The notes beneath the pieces were generated by a model. The model was not told the DNA's origin and did not search any database. It saw nothing but the letters and a program-made list of their open reading frames with translations. The translations under genes were made by a program, and so were the position numbers. A stretch of 64,000 nt of DNA, taken from assembly GCA_902630885.1 (NCBI GenBank), contig CACOWI010000003.1:1-64000 (forward strand), read 5' to 3'. This DNA is from an uncultured SAR86 cluster bacterium. Its GTDB lineage: Bacteria > Pseudomonadota > Gammaproteobacteria > Magnimaribacterales > D2472. This document shows positions 54,551 through 62,994 of this stretch, piece by piece (positions within the stretch are counted from its first letter, which is position 1; each line of letters opens with the position of its first letter).

Positions 54551-55369
54551 TTGAAAATTTATAAATCAATTTCCGAATTTAATTCTTTAAAAGATAAATT
54601 ATCAGAATTATCATTCGTTCCGACAATGGGCAATCTTCATGCTGGTCATATATCACTTATTGATCTTGCAAAACAATATGATAATGAAATTATTTCATCT
54701 ATTTATGTAAACAGACTTCAATTCAATGAAAAAGGTGATTATAAAAAATATCCTAAATCACTAGAAGAGGATATTGAGTTGCTTGAAATGAATGGTTGTG
54801 ATCATCTATTGTTACCAGATGAATCTATATTAGATAATATTGACTTAATAAAAGCATCTCCAAAATCTAATAAACTTTGTGGAAAAAATAGACCAGGTCA
54901 TTTTGATGGCGTATTAACAATATTAAATAAGTTTTTTAAACTTATAAAACCAAAATTAGTAATTTTTGGGAAGAAAGATTATCAACAATTCTTACTAGTA
55001 AAGGAATTTATTGTTGAAAATAATTTTAATATCGAGATTATTGGTGGAAATACTATTAGAGAAGAATCTGGATTGGCTCTTTCCTCAAGGAATAATCTTT
55101 TATCAAAAAAAAATAAATATTTAGCATCTTATATTTATAAGGTACTAAACGAAATCAATTTATCAAAAGAAAACCTTAACGGAGAATTAATTACAAATAA
55201 AAAAAATTATTTAACAAAATTAGGATTTGATGTTGATTATTTAACTGCATGTGATCCTTCTACTCTAGAAGATAGCTTTGAAATCTACAAAAGTGACATA
55301 TTAATAGCTGTTGCTGCAAGGCTAGGTGACGTAAGACTAATTGATAATATTTTGCTTTCAAAACTTTAA
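54551..55369 (+). CDS. panC: Pantothenate synthetase (TTG start)
   Basis: A 272-residue ligase that joins pantoate and beta-alanine with ATP. The nucleotide-binding motif PTMGNLHAGH is at 24-33 (His30 and His33), followed by FGKKDYQQ and ALSSRNNLLS. The start is TTG at 54551, six bases after the panB stop codon. The pathway neighbour panD follows after 33 bases. Confidence 0.96.
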   Translation: MKIYKSISEFNSLKDKLSELSFVPTMGNLHAGHISLIDLAKQYDNEIISSIYVNRLQFNEKGDYKKYPKSLEEDIELLEMNGCDHLLLPDESILDNIDLIKASPKSNKLCGKNRPGHFDGVLTILNKFFKLIKPKLVIFGKKDYQQFLLVKEFIVENNFNIEIIGGNTIREESGLALSSRNNLLSKKNKYLASYIYKVLNEINLSKENLNGELITNKKNYLTKLGFDVDYLTACDPSTLEDSFEIYKSDILIAVAARLGDVRLIDNILLSKL

Positions 55370-55402
55370 TAATCATAAATATTTATCTATACTTTCGTCC
55401 CT

Positions 55403-55792
55403 ATGAATAAAACATTACTGAAGTCAAAACTTCATCGAATAAACGTCACTCAAGTTGAACTTGATTATGAAGGCTCATGTGCGGTAGATAAGGATTTTCT
55501 TGAGGCTGCAGGTATGCAAGAATATGAAAGAGTAGATGTATACAATGTATCTAATGGTGAAAGATTTTCAACATATCTAATTCTTGCTGAATCTGGATCA
55601 AAAACTTTATCAGTTAATGGTGCAGCAGCGCATAAGGTCTCAATAGATGATGTTGTTATTATTTGTACATATGGTTCGTATGATAAAAATGAGGCAAGAT
55701 CTCATCATCCAACATTAGTATATTTTGATAAAGAAAATAATATTATCGACATTAAAAATTCTATACCAGAACAAAAACTAAAATCAGTTTAG
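55403..55792 (+). CDS. panD: Aspartate 1-decarboxylase proenzyme
   Basis: A 129-residue proenzyme that makes beta-alanine for pantothenate. Self-cleavage should occur between Gly24 and Ser25 (YEGSCAVD), the E. coli positions, leaving the pyruvoyl group on residue 25. Tyr at YNVSNGERF and the NGAAAH loop complete the active site. E. coli-like PanD needs PanZ/PanM for cleavage; none is seen here. Confidence 0.97.
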   Translation: MNKTLLKSKLHRINVTQVELDYEGSCAVDKDFLEAAGMQEYERVDVYNVSNGERFSTYLILAESGSKTLSVNGAAAHKVSIDDVVIICTYGSYDKNEARSHHPTLVYFDKENNIIDIKNSIPEQKLKSV

Positions 55793-55848
55793 TATTTATT
55801 TAACTTCTAGATCGTAAACCACATTTTATAGTTTCATTAAGATTGATA

Positions 55849-55926
55849 TGGCGCGCCCGGAGAGATTCGAACTCCCGACCTCTTGGTTCGTAGCCAAGCA
55901 CTCTAATCCAACTGAGCTACGGGCGC
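55849..55926 (-). tRNA. tRNA-Arg (anticodon ACG)
   Basis: A 78-nt tRNA with acceptor stem GCGCCCG/CGGGCGC, discriminator G and encoded CCA. The anticodon loop CTACGAA between CTTGG and CCAAG gives ACG (A34 is read as inosine), for CGU/CGC/CGA. It begins five bases after the stop codon of the ycaR-like gene on the same strand and is probably cut from a shared transcript. Its body is very similar to the tRNA-Arg at 48404-48480. Confidence 0.97.
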
Positions 55927-55931
55927 GATTA

Positions 55932-56102
55932 CTAAACTTTCCGAGCCTCTTCAGGCAACATCACAGGGATACCATCCCTAATTGGATAAGCTAAACCAGA
56001 TTCTTTACAGATTAATTCATTAGAAGTCTCATCATATGATAAAGATTTTTTTGATACAGGACATACTAATATTTCTAATAATGTTTTATCTATGGTTGTC
56101 AT
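55932..56102 (-). CDS. ycaR: YcaR/UPF0434-family small protein
   Basis: A 56-residue protein from ATG 56102 to TAG 55932. It matches E. coli YcaR over its length: [37 protein letters not shown] and a final EAR (quoted in parts). This is the Trm112-like zinc-ribbon family. The second Cys of the usual C-P-x-C is Ser here, so only Cys10 and one later Cys remain and a normal zinc site looks unlikely. In E. coli the gene stands between lpxK and kdsB; here it stands beside tRNA-Arg and a cofE homologue. Confidence 0.88.
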   Translation of the reverse strand: MTTIDKTLLEILVCPVSKKSLSYDETSNELICKESGLAYPIRDGIPVMLPEEARKV

Positions 56103-56176
56103 AGCTGAAAAGTATACATGATGAATGAATTTTTGTTTATATATGTTATCTTTACCCTAAATATGAGCTAGATACT

Positions 56177-56938
56177 ATGAACAATCTTGAACTTATAGCA
56201 TTAAAAGAATTTCCATTAATTGAACCAGGCCACGACATATCATCAACTATTTTTGATTGTATAGTAAATAATCAATTAATGATTAATGATTCCGACATTA
56301 TTGTAATAGCTCAAAAAATTATATCTAAGGCTGAAAATAGATATATAGATTTGGATAACATTGAAATATCAGAAGAGGCAAAAAATTTATCAAAAAAATT
56401 AGACAAAAATGAAGGATTAATTCAAGCAATTATAAATGAGTCCAATAAAATATTATCTACAAAAAAGAACGTGATTATTGTTGAACACAAACTGGGATAT
56501 ATAAATGTTAATGCTGGAATAGATCTATCAAATGTACCTGGTGAAAATCTTGCATTGTTACTACCTGAAGACCCAAAAAAGAGTGCTAAAAATATTCAAT
56601 CTGATCTATCTAAAAAATTAAATAAAAATATTTCAGTAATTATTACTGATTCAATGACACGACCATATAGATCTGGTGTAATTAATTTTGCATTAGCTAG
56701 TCACAATATTCTAAGCCTTAAAGACCTAAAAGGGCATGAAGATATGTATGGAAGAAAACTTAAAGGTACAGAGGTTGCCATTGCTGATGAATTAGCATCT
56801 GCAGCAGGATTACTGATGGGGCAAAGTAATGAGAAGAAGCCTGTAATTGTAATAAAAGGCTTTAATAATAACACTCAAAAAACCAGCAATGCCTTTGATT
56901 TGATTGTAAGTGAAAATGAAGATCTATACAGACAATAA
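56177..56938 (+). CDS. CofE-family F420-0:gamma-glutamyl ligase homologue
   Basis: A 253-residue protein, the length of stand-alone archaeal CofE. Family motifs run in order: VIAQKIISKAE (43-53), EHKLGYINVNAGID (103-116), LLPEDPKKSA (128-137), IITDSMTRPYRSG (155-167), and DMYGRKLKGTEVAIADELASAAG (189-211, quoted only by its ends here). CofE adds glutamate to the deazaflavin cofactor F420 using GTP. No other F420 gene (cofC, cofD, cofG, cofH, fbiB-like) lies in the window. Either the organism makes F420 elsewhere, or this homologue glutamylates something else. It starts 74 bases from the divergent ycaR-like gene and is followed by pdxJ. Confidence 0.87.
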   Translation: MNNLELIALKEFPLIEPGHDISSTIFDCIVNNQLMINDSDIIVIAQKIISKAENRYIDLDNIEISEEAKNLSKKLDKNEGLIQAIINESNKILSTKKNVIIVEHKLGYINVNAGIDLSNVPGENLALLLPEDPKKSAKNIQSDLSKKLNKNISVIITDSMTRPYRSGVINFALASHNILSLKDLKGHEDMYGRKLKGTEVAIADELASAAGLLMGQSNEKKPVIVIKGFNNNTQKTSNAFDLIVSENEDLYRQ

Positions 56939-56958
56939 TTGAAATATATAATTATCAA

Positions 56959-57702
56959 ATGAAGTTAAGCGTAAACCTAAATAAGATTGCTCTATTAAGA
57001 AATGCACGTGGCGAGAATTATCCTAATATTGAATATTTTGCTAATAAAGCCATTGACATTGGTGTTGATGGATTAACACTTCATCCAAGACCAGATCACA
57101 GACATGCAACTAGCAATGATGTAATTAAACTGTCAAAACTAACAAAGGATAGGGGGGTTGAGTTCAATATTGAAGGTAATCCATTTTCAAAACCTAGTGG
57201 TGATTTCGTTGGTTTTTGTGAATTAGTTGAAGATATAAAACCTGATCAGATAACACTTGTACCAGATACTATTGACCAAATTACATCAGATCATGGATGG
57301 TCTTGTGGGTCACATGACGAAGAATTGAAGAATGTTATATCTTCTCTAAAAGAAAATTCAAATAACGCAAAAATTAGTTTATTTATAGATAATATTGATG
57401 GTGTTGATTATGCATCTGATATGGGTGCAGACTTAATAGAAATTCATACAGGCGCATTTTCTAAAGCAATAAATAATGGAGAATTAGCAACCATAGATGA
57501 AATGAAAAAAATTATAAATCATGCTATGAGTTTAAATTTAAATATAAACGCTGGACATGATTTAAATCTAAATAACTTACATTATTTGGTTGAAATAGGT
57601 AATATTAACGAAGTATCTATTGGTCATGCAATTATTGTGGATTCACTTCAATATGGTTTTGAAGAAACAATATCTAGATATATAGAAATTATTAGGAAAT
57701 AA
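56959..57702 (+). CDS. pdxJ: Pyridoxine 5'-phosphate synthase, Bacteroidota-type sequence
   Basis: A 247-residue TIM-barrel enzyme of vitamin B6 synthesis. The sequence follows the Bacteroidota version rather than the E. coli version: SVNLNKIALLRNARG (E. coli: NIDHIATLRNARG), LHPRPDHRH (E. coli: VHLREDRRH), TLVPDTIDQITSDHGW and INAGHDLNLNNL. Glu, His and Arg active-site positions (FNIEGNP, HRH, LRNARG) are present. It starts 20 bases after the cofE homologue and ends one base before grxD. Transfer from Bacteroidota is possible. Confidence 0.93.
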   Translation: MKLSVNLNKIALLRNARGENYPNIEYFANKAIDIGVDGLTLHPRPDHRHATSNDVIKLSKLTKDRGVEFNIEGNPFSKPSGDFVGFCELVEDIKPDQITLVPDTIDQITSDHGWSCGSHDEELKNVISSLKENSNNAKISLFIDNIDGVDYASDMGADLIEIHTGAFSKAINNGELATIDEMKKIINHAMSLNLNINAGHDLNLNNLHYLVEIGNINEVSIGHAIIVDSLQYGFEETISRYIEIIRK

Positions 57703-57703
57703 A

Positions 57704-58018
57704 ATGGATATAGAAGAAAAGCTTAAAGAACAAATAAAAGAGAATGATGTACTTATCTATATGAAAGGCACTCCATACGAACCAAGATGTGGTTTTTCAG
57801 CAAGAACAGTTCAAATATTAATAGATTGTGAATCACAATTCAGTTATGTAGATATTCTTGAAAATAATGATGTCAGAGCAACACTACCAAAAGTTTCAGA
57901 TTGGCCAACTTTTCCTCAGGTATTTATCAAAGGAGAGTTAGTTGGAGGAGCAGATATTATTGCTCAAATGCATGAGAGTGGCGAGTTAAAAAAACTTTTA
58001 GATTCAATAGAATCTTAA
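57704..58018 (+). CDS. grxD: Monothiol CGFS glutaredoxin
   Basis: A 104-residue Grx4-type protein. Active-site C-G-F-S is at 29-32 with Lys21 upstream and WPTFPQVF and GGADII binding glutathione. It carries or transfers [2Fe-2S] clusters, usually together with BolA, and a bolA gene is present at 31149-31454. Its 3' end overlaps the rnt gene on the other strand by four bases. Confidence 0.96.
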   Translation: MDIEEKLKEQIKENDVLIYMKGTPYEPRCGFSARTVQILIDCESQFSYVDILENNDVRATLPKVSDWPTFPQVFIKGELVGGADIIAQMHESGELKKLLDSIES

Positions 58019-58641
58019 ATATCAAAATTATTAACAATATTACAGAAGACCTCAGCTGTTACCTTTGTGTCATAAGCTGCTGAATGTGCTTCATCATTGT
58101 CATATTCAACTGATAACTTTTCACAAATCCTAGCAAGAACGGTTTGTCCAGTTGCAAGAACTCCTAAAGAGACAGTGTCTATTACCGAAAACTTATGAAA
58201 TGGAGTTTTCTTTATATTATTTCTTAAAACAGATGCATCTAAAAAAGATTTATCAAAATGTGCATTATGTCCAACCAATATAGCTCTTGAGCATTCATAT
58301 TTATTTTTTGCTTTATTAATTATTTTAAATAAATCTTGAAGTGCATCTTTTTCAAGGACTGCATTTCTTAAAGGATGATCTAACTTAATTTTTGTAAATT
58401 CAAGAGACTCCTTTTCTACTATTGATCCTTCAAAAGGTTGAATATGATGTCTATATGTATCTCCTGGAATATATTTATTCTCTTTTTCCTCAATCAAAGT
58501 AATAGCAATTTCTAATATTGCATTTACTTCTGGATCAAAACCTCCGGTTTCAATGTCAACAACCACAGGAAGATATTTCCTAAATCTATTTTTTAACACC
58601 AAGTTTTTCTTGTAATTTTGAATTTGAAGTTGTGTAGCCAA
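58015..58641 (-). CDS. rnt: Ribonuclease T
   Basis: A 208-residue DEDDh exonuclease that trims tRNA and rRNA 3' ends. Exo I is VVVDIETGGFD (Asp29, Glu31), Exo II GHNAHFDKSFLD, and Exo III HSAAYDT with the catalytic His and Asp. The ATG at 58641 gives an N-terminus slightly longer than E. coli and a 56-base overlap with the flavoprotein gene ahead of it. TTG or GTG codons near residues 15-16, just before that gene's stop codon, are plausible alternative starts. Confidence 0.92.
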   Translation of the reverse strand: MATQLQIQNYKKNLVLKNRFRKYLPVVVDIETGGFDPEVNAILEIAITLIEEKENKYIPGDTYRHHIQPFEGSIVEKESLEFTKIKLDHPLRNAVLEKDALQDLFKIINKAKNKYECSRAILVGHNAHFDKSFLDASVLRNNIKKTPFHKFSVIDTVSLGVLATGQTVLARICEKLSVEYDNDEAHSAAYDTKVTAEVFCNIVNNFDI

Positions 58642-59626
58642 ATGGAACTCTTTCTCCAGGATGGATTCGCCTGTATGCTTCTTGAACTGCTAATGTAGTT
58701 TCGTGAAATCCTGATAAAATAAGATCAAGTTTTCCAGGATAGTCATTAATATCACCTACAGCAAATATACCCTCTCTTGATGTTTGAAAATTTTCAGTAT
58801 TAACTTGAATTTTTTTTCCGTTTAAATCTATATTCCAATCTAAAATCGGTCCTAATTTTTTATTTAAACCAAATAAAAATAATAATTCATCTGCTTCAAA
58901 TGATTCAATCTCATTAGTTTCAAAGTTTTTTAAAGTTACTGAATCAACTTTTTTATCACCGACAATAGAATCAATAAGATAGGGAGTTAATAAATTAATT
59001 TTTTTTTCTTTAACAAGATCTCTCATTTGTTCTTCAGTGTGCTGTGCACCTCTAAAAGCGTCTCTTCTGTGAACTAGGCTAATTGATTTTGCAATCTTTG
59101 ATAGTTCAACTGTCCAATCAAGAGCTGAATCACCTCCACCAAATATGAACAAATTTTTATCTTTATACTTTTCAACAGACCTTACAGCATATTCCACACC
59201 TTTCGAAAGAAATTTATCTGGATCATCAATATTTGGAGGTCTTCTGGGTTCAAATGATCCTGCTCCTGCTGCAATAAAAATATTTTTTGAAACAAATTCT
59301 TTATCTTCAGTTGTTTTTATTTTCCAAAATTTTTCATCTTCATGGTCAATTTCTTCAATCGAATCAACCCTTTCTGAAAGGTGTAAATCATAATCAAAAG
59401 GTTTAATCTGATCTAAAAGAGCATCAACATGTTCTTGTGCAGTTTGAAAAGGAACACCTGGAATATCATAAATTGGTTTTTCAGGATATAGTTCAGCACA
59501 CTGCCCACCAGGTTTATCAAGATTATCAATGAGAGTGCATTTTAGACCAAGAAGTCCAGCTTCAAATACAGTAAATAAACCAACTGGTCCTGCACCTATA
59601 ACTAATATATCAGTTTTATTCATCAT
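58586..59626 (-). CDS. Thioredoxin-reductase-like ferredoxin/flavodoxin-NADP+ reductase
   Basis: A 346-residue flavoprotein. FAD motif GAGPVG (11-16), [19 protein letters not shown] (parts), NADPH motif [10 protein letters not shown] and the late GEVGD-like [11 protein letters not shown]. There is no CxxC redox disulfide between the two nucleotide domains, which is the mark of type-2 FNR (YumC-like) rather than thioredoxin reductase. It would pass electrons from NADPH to ferredoxin. Its first ATG overlaps the metG stop codon by four bases; a second ATG follows directly. Confidence 0.9.
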   Translation of the reverse strand: MMNKTDILVIGAGPVGLFTVFEAGLLGLKCTLIDNLDKPGGQCAELYPEKPIYDIPGVPFQTAQEHVDALLDQIKPFDYDLHLSERVDSIEEIDHEDEKFWKIKTTEDKEFVSKNIFIAAGAGSFEPRRPPNIDDPDKFLSKGVEYAVRSVEKYKDKNLFIFGGGDSALDWTVELSKIAKSISLVHRRDAFRGAQHTEEQMRDLVKEKKINLLTPYLIDSIVGDKKVDSVTLKNFETNEIESFEADELLFLFGLNKKLGPILDWNIDLNGKKIQVNTENFQTSREGIFAVGDINDYPGKLDLILSGFHETTLAVQEAYRRIHPGERVPFGYTTSNSKLQEKLGVKK

Positions 59627-61578
59627 CTTACTTTCATTCCTGGCTCTGCTCCTTCATCAGGCGATACTAAATATATGCCGTCATCGTTGCTAGACGCAAG
59701 TACCATACCCTCGGATATACCAAATTTCATTTTTCTAGGTTCTAAATTATTAACTAAAACAATATGTCTATCAGTGAGATCTTCAGGATCGTAAGCACTT
59801 TTAATTCCTGCAAATACATTTCTTTGTCCAAGATCTCCAACATCTAATGTTAATTGAAGAAGTTTATCAGCTCCTTCAACATGTTCTGCTTTAATAATTT
59901 TAGCCACTCTTAAGTCAACAGCTGAAAATTGATCGATATTAATTAGATTTACATTATCCATATCTTCTTCCTCAGGAATTATTATTTGTTCGAGTCTATT
60001 TAGCAATGGTTTATAGTCATTTATTTGTTTAATGTTTGTTTTTTCAACATCAAAAAAAGAAATTTTCTTAATATTTAAGAATTCGAAAGCTTCATTTGTA
60101 ATGTTTGGTATTATTGGATGAAGATACACTGACAGTATATAGAATGCATTTACAGCTGTAGATGCAATTTCAATTGCTTCATCTATATCTTTTTTCCAAG
60201 GGGTTTGGTCATTAATATACTTGTTAACATCATCAGCCAAATCCATTATAACTCTTACTAATTTAGAGTATTCCTTTGCTTCATATAATGAAATTACTTC
60301 ATTCTTTTTTAAAATTAAATTACTAACGACAACGTTATTGATGTTATCAGACAAAATATTTTTATTCTTTTTTAAAAATGATGCTGATCTTGATGCAATA
60401 TTTAGATATTTACCAACTAAGTCAGAATTGATTCTTTGAACATAATCTTCAAAATTTAAATCTATGTCCTCAACTTTATTATTAAGTTTTGCAGCAAAAT
60501 AATATCTCAATGTCTCTGGATTGGTAATATCTGCAAATTCTTTTGCTAATATACCTGTGCCTTTCGATTTAGACATTTTTTCACCATTAATTGTTAAAAA
60601 ACCATGAACATTTATACCATTTGGCAATTTAAAACTTGCTGCACTTAAAAGCGCAGGCCAAAACAATCCATGAAAGTAAGCAATATCCTTTCCTATAAAG
60701 TGATAAATTTCATAGTTTGAATTTTCGGACCATAAATCTTCCATATTAATATTATTTTTATCAGCCCAGTTAGCTATTGATGCTATATAACCAATTGGTG
60801 CATCAACCCATACATAGAAATATTTATCTTTTTCACCCGGTATTTCAAAACCAAAATAGGGTGCATCTCTGGAAATATCCCATTTTTTTAGATCCTCATT
60901 AAGCCATTCATTTAATTTATTTTTAATTGATTTTTGTAAATCGACATCCTTTAAAAATATTTTCAACATTTCATTTTTTTGAGGAAGATCAAAAAATATA
61001 TGCTCACTTTCTTTTTTAATTGGAACAGTATTAGAAACAATTGAAATAGGATTTTTTATATCAAGAACATTATAAGATGCTCCACATACACCACAATTAT
61101 CACCATTTTGATTTTCTGCATCACATTTCGGACATGTCCCTTTGATATATCTATCAGAGAGAAACATCTCTTCTTTTTCGTCATAATATTGTTGAATATT
61201 TGATTTAGAAATTAAATTATTATTTTTTGCACACTCATATATATATTCTGAGTATTTTTTATTTTCATCACTGTGTGTTGTATAAAAATTTGTAAAATTT
61301 ATTCCATAAATTTCATAAGTTGATTTATGGTCTTTATAGACATCATCAATTAATTTTTCAGGTTTAACACCCATCTCATTTGCTTTTAGCATAACTGGGG
61401 TGCCATGTGTGTCATCAGCACAAAAGAATAAACATTCATTACCATTGAGATTATGAAATCTTGACCAAATATCAGTTTGAACAGCTTCAAGAATGTGACC
61501 TAAATGAAGGGGGGCATTTGCATAAGGCAATGCTTGTGTAACAAGTATTTTTCTCTTGGTTTTTTTAGAATTGTCCAT
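59623..61578 (-). CDS. metG: Methionyl-tRNA synthetase
   Basis: A 651-residue class I synthetase. HLGH (25-28) and KMSKS (in [12 protein letters not shown]) form the ATP site. The zinc knuckle CPKC...CGVC is of the E. coli (MetG1) type. The anticodon domain ends with a C-terminal EMAP/Trbp111-like tRNA-binding domain (about 555-651, [20 protein letters not shown] in part, [12 protein letters not shown]) used for dimerisation. It is divergent from the Mrp-like gene with 36 bases between starts. Confidence 0.97.
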   Translation of the reverse strand: MDNSKKTKRKILVTQALPYANAPLHLGHILEAVQTDIWSRFHNLNGNECLFFCADDTHGTPVMLKANEMGVKPEKLIDDVYKDHKSTYEIYGINFTNFYTTHSDENKKYSEYIYECAKNNNLISKSNIQQYYDEKEEMFLSDRYIKGTCPKCDAENQNGDNCGVCGASYNVLDIKNPISIVSNTVPIKKESEHIFFDLPQKNEMLKIFLKDVDLQKSIKNKLNEWLNEDLKKWDISRDAPYFGFEIPGEKDKYFYVWVDAPIGYIASIANWADKNNINMEDLWSENSNYEIYHFIGKDIAYFHGLFWPALLSAASFKLPNGINVHGFLTINGEKMSKSKGTGILAKEFADITNPETLRYYFAAKLNNKVEDIDLNFEDYVQRINSDLVGKYLNIASRSASFLKKNKNILSDNINNVVVSNLILKKNEVISLYEAKEYSKLVRVIMDLADDVNKYINDQTPWKKDIDEAIEIASTAVNAFYILSVYLHPIIPNITNEAFEFLNIKKISFFDVEKTNIKQINDYKPLLNRLEQIIIPEEEDMDNVNLINIDQFSAVDLRVAKIIKAEHVEGADKLLQLTLDVGDLGQRNVFAGIKSAYDPEDLTDRHIVLVNNLEPRKMKFGISEGMVLASSNDDGIYLVSPDEGAEPGMKVR

Positions 61579-61614
61579 TTATTATCTGTATTATATGTGA
61601 AAATATTAATTAAT

Positions 61615-62289
61615 ATGGCTATTAAAAAAATTATTGCATTTGGTTCAGCTAAAGGTGGAGTTGGAAAAAGTTCAATTACAGCCGCTTTAGCATTAGCTCT
61701 ATCCAAAGATAAAAAAATTGGGATACTAGATGCTGATGTATATGGTCCAAATCAAAACATATTATTTAATCTCGATTCAAAAAATGAAATAACATCCAAA
61801 GGAATTAAACCAGCTTTACACAACGACATAAAGATTGTTTCAATGGGAAACATCTTGAATTATGAGGACGCAGCTGTTTGGAGAGGACCAATGCTTAGTG
61901 GGGCTATTAAGAAATTAATAAATGATACTCAATGGGGTGATTTGGATTATTTATTAATTGATATGCCTCCTGGAACTGGAGACGTCTATTTAACGATTTT
62001 TAAAGAACTTGCTGTAGATAAATTTATATTAATTACAACACCAAATAAATTAGCAATTTCAGATTTACAAAAAACCGTAACAATGTTGAAAAAATTAGAC
62101 GTCAAAATTTTTGGTTACATTTGTAACAATATCTTTAATGTAGAGGACATTGATAATAATTTCTTTGTTACCAATAAGATAAATCATCTTGGTACCTATG
62201 AATTTGATACTAATCTGCATGATTTTAATTTAGATTATAATTCTTCTATAACTGAGGAAATATCTAAAGTAATTTTGTCGGATATCTAA
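61615..62289 (+). CDS. Mrp/ApbC-family P-loop ATPase, short form
   Basis: A 224-residue protein. The start is the ATG at 61615 (MAIKKIIAFGSAKGGVGKSS); upstream codons would run into metG. The deviant Walker A motif AKGGVGKSS and DMPPGTGDVYLT are those of the Mrp/NUBP35 iron-sulfur carrier family. Two family parts are missing: the N-terminal DUF59 domain and the C-terminal CxxC that holds the bridging [4Fe-4S] cluster (here GYICNNIFNVEDID). The metG-mrp neighbourhood is as in E. coli. Confidence 0.85.
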   Translation: MAIKKIIAFGSAKGGVGKSSITAALALALSKDKKIGILDADVYGPNQNILFNLDSKNEITSKGIKPALHNDIKIVSMGNILNYEDAAVWRGPMLSGAIKKLINDTQWGDLDYLLIDMPPGTGDVYLTIFKELAVDKFILITTPNKLAISDLQKTVTMLKKLDVKIFGYICNNIFNVEDIDNNFFVTNKINHLGTYEFDTNLHDFNLDYNSSITEEISKVILSDI

Positions 62290-62994
62290 TTGATTGTGAA
62301 AAATTTATATTTATTATCTATTTTAATTTTTATAACTTATATATCTGCAGATGAGGTTAGGGATCCATATGAAGATTTCAACAGAAAAACTTTTGAATTT
62401 AACGAAAAGTTAGATGAAAAGATTCTTAGACCAATAGCTCAGACTTATTCAAAATTTCCTCCTAAAGTAAAAAATGGAGTTTCAAATTTCTTCAATAATC
62501 TCGAGGATGTAGAAACTTCAATAAATCAATTACTCCAAGGTAAGCCAAAAAAATCAATAAATGATATTTCCAGATTTATTATAAATTCAACAATTGGTTT
62601 AGGTGGATTTATAGATGTAGCTTCAAAAATAGGTTTAGAGAGGCATGAAGAAGATTTTGGCCAAACACTTGCAGTATGGGGGGTTGGTCAAGGCCCCTAT
62701 ATAATGTTGCCTGGATTAGGGCCTTCAACTTTAAGAGATACCCTTAGCAGACCTGTATCTTCATTTTCATCAGTTACGTTTCATATGACTGATGCCGATG
62801 TTAATATCGCTCTTAAAACAATTGATGCAATTGAAACACGAGAAAGGCTACTTGATGTGGAATCTCTGTTATCTGGTGATAAATATTCATTTGTAAAAGA
62901 TGCATATATTCAATCATTAAATTATGAAATTGCAGACGGAATAGATGTTCAGGATGACTTTATTGATGATATGGAAGACTTTCTAATAGACTAA
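62290..62994 (+). CDS. mlaA: MlaA/VacJ-family outer-membrane lipid protein without lipobox
   Basis: A 234-residue protein of the Mla pathway that removes mislocalised phospholipids from the outer leaflet. DPYEDFNRKTFEFNE, FFNNLEDVETSINQLLQG and GQGPYIMLPGLGPSTLRD are the family landmarks. Usually MlaA is a lipoprotein, but here the signal sequence ends ITYISADEV with no Cys, so the protein seems to be released by signal peptidase I. The start is TTG at 62290, directly after the Mrp-like stop codon; GTG at 62296 is possible. It overlaps dusA on the other strand by 12 bases. Confidence 0.9.
   Translation: MIVKNLYLLSILIFITYISADEVRDPYEDFNRKTFEFNEKLDEKILRPIAQTYSKFPPKVKNGVSNFFNNLEDVETSINQLLQGKPKKSINDISRFIINSTIGLGGFIDVASKIGLERHEEDFGQTLAVWGVGQGPYIMLPGLGPSTLRDTLSRPVSSFSSVTFHMTDADVNIALKTIDAIETRERLLDVESLLSGDKYSFVKDAYIQSLNYEIADGIDVQDDFIDDMEDFLID

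Noticed and set aside
43059-55926. tRNA genes as integration sites for a genomic island
   Set aside because: No integrase, direct repeat of a tRNA 3' end or change in base composition was seen near any of the three tRNAs.
61504-61614. Longer N-terminus for the Mrp-like protein
   Set aside because: It would overlap metG on the other strand, and the family's natural start is at the ATG 61615 just before the P-loop.
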